Shown piece by piece: positions 1 to 5,587 of a stretch of DNA of 5,587 bases. The first letter of the stretch is position 1; each line of letters starts with the position of its first letter. This stretch comes from JBGCED01 sp045106055 (GTDB lineage Bacteria > Pseudomonadota > Alphaproteobacteria > CBDDJK01): NCBI GenBank assembly GCA_045106055.1, contig JBGCED010000031.1:1-5587 (forward strand), written 5' to 3'. The translations under genes and the position numbers were made by a program. The notes beneath the pieces were generated by a model. That model saw nothing but the letters and a program-made list of their open reading frames with translations, was not told where the DNA came from and made no database searches.

Positions 1-26
1 TGCTGTGATTATCTGTGTGAGGGGGC

Positions 27-101
<75 letters not shown>

Positions 102-204
102 AAATAGCATATATCCAAGCGGGCTTATGCCACAGCCTTAAAATTTTTGCAACCCTTCAATCATCATTCAACACAGGATTTTTTGCCTGCGTCAATCGGG
201 GTTC

Positions 205-233
205 TTGCCATTAAATGATTATTGGCGTATGAA
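205..233 (+). promoter_or_regulatory. Candidate sigma-70-type promoter for the mdh-sucCD cluster
   Basis: TTGCCA at 205-210 matches the -35 consensus at 5 of 6 positions. TATGAA at 228-233 matches the -10 consensus at 4 of 6, and the spacer is exactly 17 nt. Transcription would begin near 240, leaving a leader of roughly 38 nt before the mdh start codon. The rest of the 102-277 gap is AT-rich. It must also hold the divergent tRNA promoter, for which I could not pick a convincing -35/-10 pair. I saw no obvious operator palindrome or riboswitch. The call rests on consensus matching by eye and on its position upstream of the first gene of the cluster. Confidence 0.4.
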
Positions 234-262
234 TTGATAAATATTTTTTTGAAACATCATGC

Positions 263-267
263 AGGAG
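263..267 (+). promoter_or_regulatory. Shine-Dalgarno site that favours the 278 start of mdh
   Basis: AGGAG at 263-267 lies 10 nt before the ATG at 278 and 16 nt before the in-frame ATG at 284. The spacing favours 278, although a start at 284 would remove only two residues (Met-Gly) and is not excluded. Confidence 0.65.
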
Positions 268-277
268 AGTTTGGCTC

Positions 278-1246
278 ATGGGAATGGCAAAGGTAAAAAG
301 AAATAAAATTGCGCTGGTTGGCGCAGGCAATATTGGCGGCACTTTGGCGCTGCTGGCTGGCTTGAAAGAGCTTGGGGATATTGTTTTGTTTGACATTGCA
401 GAAGGCATCCCGCAAGGAAAAGCCTTGGATATTGCCCAAGCATCCCCCGTTGAATGTTTTGATGCAAAGATTGAGGGCGCAAATGATTATAGCGCACTAA
501 AAGACGCTGCCGTCGTGATTGTAACCGCCGGTGTTCCCAGAAAACCAGGGATGAGCCGCGATGATTTGATCGGCATTAATGCAAAAGTGATGAAAGCGGT
601 TGGCGCGGGCATTCGTGATAACTGCCCCGATGCGTTTGTGATTTGCATTACCAACCCACTTGATGTGATGGTTGGCTTGCTGCAAAAGGAATCAGGCTTG
701 CCCGCAAGCCATGTGGTTGGCATGGCGGGTGTGCTTGATTCGGCAAGATTTCGGTATTTTCTGGCGGAACAATTTAAAGTATCGGTTGAGGATGTAAACG
801 CATTTGTGCTTGGCGGTCATGGCGATACGATGGTGCCGCTTATTCGCTATTCAACCGTTTCTGGCATTCCTGTGCCTGATCTTATCCGCATGGGCTGGGC
901 AAGCCAAGCCCAGATTGATGCCATTGTTCAGCGCACTCGTGATGGCGGGGCGGAAATTGTGAATTTGCTGAAAACAGGGTCTGCATTTTATGCGCCTGCA
1001 TCGTCGGCGATTCAAATGGCAGATTCATATTTAAAAGACAAAAAGCGGGTTCTGCCTTGTGCTGCAAAATGCAATGGCGAATATGGGCTTGATGGGCTAT
1101 ATGTTGGTGTGCCTTGTGTGATTGGCGCGGGCGGCATTGAACGCATTGTTGAAATTGAATTAAACCCAGATGAGCAAGCCATGCTGGATCATTCAATCGC
1201 TGCGGTAAAGGGGCTAAATGACGCGCTTGCCAAGATCGAAGCCTAG
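278..1246 (+). CDS. mdh: Malate dehydrogenase (NAD-dependent, LDH-like type)
   Basis: This 322-residue protein is the TCA enzyme that reversibly oxidises malate to oxaloacetate with NAD in the cytoplasm. Its N-terminal Rossmann fold shows the dinucleotide loop GAGNIGG at residues 15-21, and Asp39 at the end of the second strand suits NAD rather than NADP. The mobile loop GVPRKPGMSRDDL (85-97) carries Arg88, at the position that separates malate from lactate dehydrogenases, and Arg94, which binds substrate. ITNPLDVM (124-131) follows. The catalytic pair is Asp154 (GVLDSARFR) and His181 (LGGHGDTMVP). The length matches the roughly 320 residues usual for alphaproteobacterial Mdh, and all key residues are present. 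The ATG at 278 is chosen for its Shine-Dalgarno spacing; the ATG at 284 is possible. It is the first gene of the cluster, 33 nt before sucC. Confidence 0.97.
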   Translation: MGMAKVKRNKIALVGAGNIGGTLALLAGLKELGDIVLFDIAEGIPQGKALDIAQASPVECFDAKIEGANDYSALKDAAVVIVTAGVPRKPGMSRDDLIGINAKVMKAVGAGIRDNCPDAFVICITNPLDVMVGLLQKESGLPASHVVGMAGVLDSARFRYFLAEQFKVSVEDVNAFVLGGHGDTMVPLIRYSTVSGIPVPDLIRMGWASQAQIDAIVQRTRDGGAEIVNLLKTGSAFYAPASSAIQMADSYLKDKKRVLPCAAKCNGEYGLDGLYVGVPCVIGAGGIERIVEIELNPDEQAMLDHSIAAVKGLNDALAKIEA

Positions 1247-1264
1247 GCATTAATATAACAATAT

Positions 1265-1272
1265 AAAAAAGG
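1265..1272 (+). promoter_or_regulatory. Ribosome binding site of sucC
   Basis: The purine run AAAAAAGG ends 7 nt before the sucC ATG. It sits in the short AT-rich mdh-sucC gap, which contains no hairpin followed by a T run, so read-through from mdh is expected. Confidence 0.6.
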
Positions 1273-1279
1273 TATCCTT

Positions 1280-2473
1280 ATGAATATCCATGAATATCAA
1301 GCCAAAAGCCTGCTGGCAAGTGCGGGCGTTCCAGTGCCAAAGGGCGGTGTTGCTTTTACCGCCCAAGAAGCCGTTGCCGAGGCTGAAAGGCTGGGCGGCC
1401 CTGTTTTTGTTGTGAAATCGCAAATTCACGCAGGCGGTCGCGGGGCAGGGCGCTTTCAAAATGATCCAAATGGCAAGGGCGGGGTTCGGGTGGTTAAATC
1501 CATCCAAGAAGTCAAAGAAAACGCCGAAGCCATGCTTAATCAAATCTTGGTCACCAAGCAAACAGGCGAAGCTGGCAAAAAAGTGCAGCGCCTTTATATT
1601 GAAGAAGGGTGCGATATTGCGCGCGAACTTTATTTATCATTGCTGCTTGATCGTGCAACCAGCCGCGTTACCATCATGGCAAGCTCAGAAGGCGGGATGG
1701 AAATTGAAGAAGTTGCGATGCGCAACCCCGCTGCAATTTTAAAGGTGGCAATTGATCCATCAACAGGCATTTCAGGCTTTCATTGCCGTAAGGTTGGCTT
1801 TTTTCTGGGGCTTAAGGGCGGGGAGCTTAAAAGCCTAACCACATTCTTAACGGCTTTATATAAAGCCTTTTGGGATTTTGATGCGTCTTTGGTGGAAATT
1901 AATCCGCTTGTGATCACAGGCAGCGGCGAAGTGATTGCGCTTGATGCCAAGATGAATTTTGATGATAATGCACTTTATCGCCGTCATCAAATCGCCGAAA
2001 TGCAAGATCCAAACGAAGAAGACCCGATGGAGCTTGAAGCGGCAAAGCATGAGCTGAATTATGTGAAATTGGATGGTTCAATTGGCTGTATGGTGAATGG
2101 CGCTGGGCTTGCGATGGCAACCATGGACATTATCCAGCTTAAAGGCGGATCGCCCGCAAATTTCCTTGATGTTGGGGGCGGGGCAACCAAAGAACGGGTT
2201 ACCACCGCTTTTAAAATCATCCTTTCCGATCCCAATGTAAAAGGGATTTTGGTGAATATTTTTGGTGGAATCATGCGCTGCGACATCATCGCAGAAGGGG
2301 TGGTTGCAGCATCCAAAGAAGTGGATTTAAAAGTGCCGCTGGTCGTCAGGCTGGAGGGGACAAATGTCGCGCTTGGTAAAAAAATCATGGCAGAATCGGG
2401 CTTGCCGATTATTTCAGCCGATAATCTTGCCGATGCTGCAAGCAAAATTGTATCAGCAGTGAAAGGGGCTTAA
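1280..2473 (+). CDS. sucC: Succinate-CoA ligase (succinyl-CoA synthetase), beta subunit
   Basis: This is the nucleotide-binding subunit of the cytoplasmic SucCD enzyme, which converts succinyl-CoA, phosphate and NDP into succinate, CoA and NTP. The 397-residue product starts with the family signature MNIHEYQAK. An N-terminal ATP-grasp domain follows, with Lys46 and the glycine-rich HAGGRGAG segment (50-57) contacting nucleotide. Asn208 (VEINPLV) and Asp222 (DAKMNFDDN) are the expected magnesium ligands. The C-terminal ligase/CoA-binding domain begins near residue 260 and includes NGAG (273-276) and LDVGGGAT, followed by FGGIMRCD. The length is slightly above the 388 residues of the E. coli enzyme. 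Whether it prefers ADP or GDP cannot be read from the sequence. It lies 4 nt before sucD, and translational coupling of the two subunits is likely. Confidence 0.97.
   Translation: MNIHEYQAKSLLASAGVPVPKGGVAFTAQEAVAEAERLGGPVFVVKSQIHAGGRGAGRFQNDPNGKGGVRVVKSIQEVKENAEAMLNQILVTKQTGEAGKKVQRLYIEEGCDIARELYLSLLLDRATSRVTIMASSEGGMEIEEVAMRNPAAILKVAIDPSTGISGFHCRKVGFFLGLKGGELKSLTTFLTALYKAFWDFDASLVEINPLVITGSGEVIALDAKMNFDDNALYRRHQIAEMQDPNEEDPMELEAAKHELNYVKLDGSIGCMVNGAGLAMATMDIIQLKGGSPANFLDVGGGATKERVTTAFKIILSDPNVKGILVNIFGGIMRCDIIAEGVVAASKEVDLKVPLVVRLEGTNVALGKKIMAESGLPIISADNLADAASKIVSAVKGA
2462..2468 (+). promoter_or_regulatory. Ribosome binding site of sucD, inside the end of sucC
   Basis: AAAGGGG lies within the last codons of sucC and ends 9 nt before the sucD ATG at 2478. 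Ribosomes finishing sucC cross this site, which suits coupled, equimolar synthesis of the two subunits. Confidence 0.55.
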
Positions 2474-2477
2474 AGTA

Positions 2478-3353
2478 ATGGCCGTTCTAGTCAATTCAGA
2501 AACAAAAGTAATTTGCCAAGGCTTTACAGGCTCGCAAGGCACATTCCATTCAAGCCAAGCCATTGAATATGGCACAAAAATGGTGGGCGGGGTTACCCCT
2601 GGTAAGGGCGGCAGCACCCATCTTGATTTGCCTGTATTTAATACGGTTGAAGAAGCGGTGCATCAAACAGGCGCGAATGCGTCGGTGATTTATGTTCCCC
2701 CGCCCTTTGCCGCAGATGGTATTTTGGAAGCGATTGATGCCAAAGTGCCGCTGGTGGTGTGCATTACCGAAGGCATCCCCGCCCTTGATATGGTCAGGGT
2801 CAAGCGCGCGCTGCAAAATTCAGCAACACGGCTAATTGGGCCAAACTGCCCAGGGATCATTACCCCCGATGAATGTAAAATCGGGATCATGCCAGGTCAT
2901 ATTCATAAACGCGGTAAAATTGGCGTTGTGTCGCGTTCTGGCACATTAACCTATGAAGCAGTTGCGCAAACCACCGCAGAAGGGCTTGGTCAAACCACCT
3001 GTATCGGCATTGGCGGCGATCCTGTGAATGGCACAAATTTCATTGATTGCCTTGAATTATTTTTAGGCGATGATGAAACCCAAGGCATCATTATGATTGG
3101 TGAAATTGGCGGAACAGCAGAAGAAGAAGCGGCTGAATTTTTAATGCAAAGCAAGGTTCAAAAACCAACGGTTGGCTTTATTGCAGGCACGACCGCCCCT
3201 GCTGGGAAACGCATGGGACATGCGGGCGCGATCATTTCAGGCGGGCAAGGCACCGCTGAATCTAAGTTTGAGGCGATGAAACGCGCAGGGGTGCATATTT
3301 CCTATTCCCCATCCGATCTTGGGATTACGATGAGTGCGGCCTTGAAGGGATAG
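2478..3353 (+). CDS. sucD: Succinate-CoA ligase (succinyl-CoA synthetase), alpha subunit
   Basis: This is the CoA-binding and phosphohistidine-carrying partner of SucC. The 291-residue protein opens with a Rossmann-type CoA-binding domain. Its early loop GFTGSQGTFH (15-24) and the downstream GGVTPGKGG are typical of the family, and GPNCPG (121-126) closes this half. In the second, ligase domain, GEIGGTAEEEAAEF holds the acidic residues that position the active site. His248 in the RMGHAGAIISGG segment is the histidine phosphorylated during catalysis. Length and motif spacing match the family (about 290 residues), with no break. It starts 4 nt after sucC and is followed after 12 nt by the SDHAF4-like gene. 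The gene odhA, a common next neighbour in alphaproteobacteria, is absent at this position. Confidence 0.97.
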   Translation: MAVLVNSETKVICQGFTGSQGTFHSSQAIEYGTKMVGGVTPGKGGSTHLDLPVFNTVEEAVHQTGANASVIYVPPPFAADGILEAIDAKVPLVVCITEGIPALDMVRVKRALQNSATRLIGPNCPGIITPDECKIGIMPGHIHKRGKIGVVSRSGTLTYEAVAQTTAEGLGQTTCIGIGGDPVNGTNFIDCLELFLGDDETQGIIMIGEIGGTAEEEAAEFLMQSKVQKPTVGFIAGTTAPAGKRMGHAGAIISGGQGTAESKFEAMKRAGVHISYSPSDLGITMSAALKG

Positions 3354-3365
3354 GGTTTATTTATC

Positions 3366-3590
3366 ATGGCAAAGCAAACAGAAAAGCGCATGATTCCGCC
3401 CCCAATTCCGCCATCGCCTAATGCAAGGCTGGATGCAAGGACGCGCGCCGAAAATAAAAGCCAAGAAGCCCATCAGCAGCAAGCAGGTCAAAAGCAGGGT
3501 GAAAAACCTGTTGAGATTGGCGGCCCAAAAGGATTAGAGCCAACCCGTTATGGCGATTGGGAAAAGGCAGGGCGGTGTTTTGATTTTTAA
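3366..3590 (+). CDS. SDHAF4/DUF1674 family protein, probable succinate dehydrogenase assembly factor
   Basis: This small 74-residue protein is hydrophilic and has no membrane segment or signal peptide. Residues 9-19 are proline-rich (MIPPPIPPSPN), and residues 20-49 are charged, Gln-rich and probably disordered. The last 25 residues (50-74) hold the family hallmark: GGPKG, then EPTRYGDWEKAGR and a terminal DF. In eukaryotes SDHAF4 binds the flavinylated SDHA subunit and promotes its joining to SDHB. The bacterial relatives are inferred to do the same. Placement directly after sucCD, whose product is the SDH substrate, supports that role. The ATG at 3366 has AGGG at 3352-3355, overlapping the sucD stop; Met9 at 3390 is an alternative start. 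Its last codons and stop form the first unit of a 15-bp tandem repeat. Confidence 0.85.
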   Translation: MAKQTEKRMIPPPIPPSPNARLDARTRAENKSQEAHQQQAGQKQGEKPVEIGGPKGLEPTRYGDWEKAGRCFDF

Positions 3591-3623
3591 AAATGTGACT
3601 TTTAAAGGTGTGATTTTTAATAA
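3579..3623 (+). repeat. 15-bp tandem repeat, three units, repeating the C-terminal codons and stop of the SDHAF4-like gene
   Basis: The three units are TTTGATTTTTAAAAA (3579-3593), TGTGACTTTTAAAGG (3594-3608) and TGTGATTTTTAATAA (3609-3623). The 15-nt period keeps the reading frame of the upstream gene. The gene's real end reads Cys-Phe-Asp-Phe-stop, and the next two units read Cys-Asp-Phe-stop in the same frame. The last unit ends with an extra TAA and runs into the ribosome binding site of the next gene. The likely origin is replication slippage or a small tandem duplication. The role, if any, is unknown. Confidence 0.75.
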
Positions 3624-3629
3624 GGCGGA
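3622..3629 (+). promoter_or_regulatory. Ribosome binding site of the CinA-like gene
   Basis: AAGGCGGA precedes two adjacent ATG codons. The AAGG core ends 7 nt before the ATG at 3633 and 10 nt before the ATG at 3636, so it does not separate the two starts, which differ by one residue. Confidence 0.5.
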
Positions 3630-3632
3630 AGC

Positions 3633-4385
3633 ATGATGGATAAAACCCAACCAAGCGCAGCCTTTATTGCGATTGGCAATGAATTATTATCGGGGCGAAC
3701 GCAGGATAAAAATTTAAATTTCCTTGCGCTTGCCTTGGTGGATCATGGCATTAAATTATGTGAAGCCAGATTTATTCGCGATGATGAATCGGTCATTATT
3801 GAAACGGTGCGCGAATTAACCCGCATTTATGATTATGTGTTTACCAGCGGCGGCATTGGCCCGACCCATGATGATATTACCGCGCAAGCGGTTGCGGATG
3901 CGTTTGGGGTTGATTTGCCGATTAACAAACAAGCCTACAGCGTGCTGGATGCTTATTATCAAGTTCAAGACAAGCCCTTTACCCCAGAACGCCAGCGCAT
4001 GGCGCGCATTCCCGTTGGTGCAAATTTGATCAATAATCCCGTATCGATCGCGCCAGGATTTAATATTGAAAATCTGTTTGTGATGGCGGGCGTTCCTGCG
4101 ATTTTTAAGGGCATGGTGGAACAGACAATGCCAAGCCTAACGCGCGGGGCGGATTTTCACAGCAAAAGCCTAACGGCATTTTTGGCGGAAAGCGTGGTGA
4201 CAACCCCGCTTGCTAAGATTGCGGATCAATTTATCCAATGTGAAATTGGCTGTTATCCAACATGGGGATTTGATCGCCCGATGATTACATTGGTGGTGCG
4301 CAGCACCGATCCGCAAGCGGTTGCGGATGCCGTTGCTGCGATTGAAGCCATGATTGAGACCATAACAGCAACAGCGCAGCGTTAG
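3633..4385 (+). CDS. Stand-alone CinA N-terminal (MoCF/molybdopterin-binding-like) domain protein
   Basis: This 250-residue cytoplasmic protein belongs to the COG1058 group, often labelled competence/damage-inducible protein A or molybdopterin-binding protein. The N-terminal AIGNELLSGRTQDKN segment (residues 13-27) and the TSGGIGPTHDDIT loop (71-83) are the two signature motifs of the MoaB/Mog-like fold. FVMAGVPAIF marks the later core. The C-terminal amidase domain (PncC/CinA-C) of full-length CinA, about 400 residues long, is missing. Short forms of this kind are common in alphaproteobacteria, so this is probably not a truncation. Relatives have been linked to nucleotide pyrophosphatase activity, but the substrate here cannot be inferred. 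Despite the common label, nothing links it to molybdenum cofactor synthesis. It lies 42 nt after the SDHAF4-like gene and 5 nt before the kinase. Confidence 0.88.
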   Translation: MMDKTQPSAAFIAIGNELLSGRTQDKNLNFLALALVDHGIKLCEARFIRDDESVIIETVRELTRIYDYVFTSGGIGPTHDDITAQAVADAFGVDLPINKQAYSVLDAYYQVQDKPFTPERQRMARIPVGANLINNPVSIAPGFNIENLFVMAGVPAIFKGMVEQTMPSLTRGADFHSKSLTAFLAESVVTTPLAKIADQFIQCEIGCYPTWGFDRPMITLVVRSTDPQAVADAVAAIEAMIETITATAQR

Positions 4386-4390
4386 CATCA

Positions 4391-5587
4391 ATGCTGTTGG
4401 ATAAGATCAACATAAAGCAGCTTAAATCTTTTTCACGCCATGAATTTGTAAACCCAATCGGCATCAGCTCCAAGACCCTTAGCAATTTAAGATGGCTTGA
4501 AGCCTGTGCGCAGCTGATTTTAATCATTATGATCGGCATGGTCATGGATTTTCCAATTGCGCTGCAAGAAAGCCTTGCCTTGATCGGGTTTCATATGCTG
4601 GTGAATATTTATTTCAGCGTTTCAACCTATCGTCTTGGTCGCCTTAGCGAGGGGCGGGCGCTGCCAATGATGGCGATTGACATTATCCAAATTTCAGCAC
4701 TTGCTGGCTTTAATGGCGGCATTGGCAATCCGTTTATCTTTATGATCCTGCTGCCGATGGTCATCAGCGCCGCCATATTATCGCGCATCAGCACTTTGAT
4801 TTTGGGCGGGCTTGCCTTGATCCTTGTTGGCTTATTGGCAATCTATTCAGGCACAGTGCCATGGTCGGATTTCATCTTTGGCTATGCAACGGGCGCACAA
4901 ATGCTTGAATTGCCATGGGCTTACAAGCTTGCGATTTGGGCATCGCTTAGCGGTTTGATTATCTTTATGATAGGTTTTATTTGGGCAACTTCCGAAGATT
5001 CGCGCCGCCTATCTTCTGCACTGGCAGAAGCAACGATTGCGCTTTCAAAAGAACGCGAATTATCCGCGCTTGGCGCGCTTGCAGCGGCGGCTGCCCATGA
5101 ATTAGGATCGCCGCTTGCCACCATTTCCGTCATTACCAAAGAGTTAAGAAATCAGAATATCAAAGATTCAAGAAATTGGAACATCATCCAAGAAGATCAT
5201 CAAATGCTGTATGAACAATCCTTGCGCTGCAAGGAAATTTTAATTGCACTTGCCGAAAAACCGCATAAGCATGGGGGGGATCCCTATGAATTGCCAACCT
5301 TAACCAATTTGCTCGAAGAAATCGCGCTTAATCATTTGCCGCAGCAGATTGAATTTGAATTAAAGATCGAACTTGAAACACGCGGCATGGAACCCGCCAT
5401 TCAGCGCAAGCCAGAATTGTTAAATGGCATTGGCAATTTAATTTCAAATGCAGGGCAGTTTGCAAATAAAAAAGTAACAATGATGCTGTTTTGGGATTGG
5501 AATCACATTCGGGTAACCTTGCAAGATGACGGGCCAGGTTTCCCGCATCATATTTTACAAGCAGCGGGGGAGCCTTATAAATCCACA
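4391..5587 (+). CDS. regB: RegB/PrrB/ActS-type redox sensor histidine kinase (partial, runs off the right edge)
   Basis: An uninterrupted frame of 399 codons is open to the window end. About six hydrophobic segments (near residues 38-54, 61-78, 91-107, 115-131, 134-152 and 179-199) form the membrane domain. GGIGNPF (109-115) matches the quinone-sensing GGxxNPF motif of RegB. The H-box AAAAAHELGSPLATI carries the phospho-accepting His236; Ser240 replaces the usual Thr. Cys280 in SLRCKEIL matches the redox-active cysteine of RegB. The N-box has Asn349 and Asn353, and DDGPGF (379-384) is the first glycine box; the last part of the ATPase domain is cut off. RegB kinases phosphorylate RegA and control respiration, carbon and nitrogen genes according to redox state; a regA gene to the right is likely but unseen. 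The ATG at 4391 has no clear ribosome binding site, and the next in-frame Met (47) would remove part of the first helix. Confidence 0.9.
   Translation, partial: MLLDKINIKQLKSFSRHEFVNPIGISSKTLSNLRWLEACAQLILIIMIGMVMDFPIALQESLALIGFHMLVNIYFSVSTYRLGRLSEGRALPMMAIDIIQISALAGFNGGIGNPFIFMILLPMVISAAILSRISTLILGGLALILVGLLAIYSGTVPWSDFIFGYATGAQMLELPWAYKLAIWASLSGLIIFMIGFIWATSEDSRRLSSALAEATIALSKERELSALGALAAAAAHELGSPLATISVITKELRNQNIKDSRNWNIIQEDHQMLYEQSLRCKEILIALAEKPHKHGGDPYELPTLTNLLEEIALNHLPQQIEFELKIELETRGMEPAIQRKPELLNGIGNLISNAGQFANKKVTMMLFWDWNHIRVTLQDDGPGFPHHILQAAGEPYKST

Noticed and set aside
265..277. GAGAGTTTGGCTCA resembles the conserved 5' end of 16S rRNA with a few bases missing.
   Set aside because: The match stops at once on both sides and coincides with the ribosome binding region of a clear mdh gene, so it is chance similarity.
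882..1250. A 122-codon open frame on the minus strand inside mdh.
   Set aside because: It lies antisense to well-conserved malate dehydrogenase codons, its translation is rich in His, Gln, Pro and Arg, and it shows no recognisable motif. It is a shadow frame.
2059..2445. A 128-codon open frame on the minus strand inside sucC.
   Set aside because: It is antisense to the conserved ligase domain, its translation looks low-complexity (Ser, Pro, Thr), and it has no independent support.
3588..3620. The T-rich runs after the SDHAF4-like gene as an intrinsic terminator.
   Set aside because: There is no GC-rich hairpin before the T runs. They are explained by the 15-bp tandem repeat.

Overview
This window looks like an alphaproteobacterial chromosome segment of moderate, AT-leaning base composition. 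The evidence is an LDH-type malate dehydrogenase gene directly followed by sucC and sucD (a classic alphaproteobacterial order), a DUF1674/SDHAF4-type small protein, and a RegB/PrrB/ActS-type sensor kinase. I cannot place it to genus. A marine or Rhodospirillales-like lineage would fit the composition, but that is only a guess.

Layout: a tRNA-Thr(GGU) gene lies on the minus strand at the left edge (27-101). A gap of about 175 bp follows, carrying a plausible sigma-70-type promoter pointing right. Everything after it runs on the plus strand: mdh (278-1246), sucC (1280-2473), sucD (2478-3353), an SDHAF4/DUF1674 protein (3366-3590), a stand-alone CinA N-terminal/MoCF-like protein (3633-4385), and a RegB-type redox sensor kinase (4391 to beyond the right edge). 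Gaps are 33, 4, 12, 42 and 5 nt. No convincing intrinsic terminator is visible between them, so one long transcript is likely.

Functionally, SucCD makes succinate from succinyl-CoA and Mdh oxidises malate to oxaloacetate. The SDHAF4-like protein probably helps assemble succinate dehydrogenase, the enzyme that uses the SucCD product. The kinase belongs to the family that reads the redox state of the quinone pool, which succinate dehydrogenase feeds. The cluster therefore combines TCA enzymes, an SDH assembly factor and a respiratory redox sensor. The odhA/odhB genes that often follow sucD in alphaproteobacteria are not here.

The most unusual local structure is a 15-bp, three-unit tandem repeat at the 3' end of the SDHAF4-like gene. 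It repeats the codons for the C-terminal residues plus the stop, in frame. I found no mobile element, CRISPR array or clearly novel system; most of the window is well-conserved housekeeping sequence in a slightly unusual arrangement.
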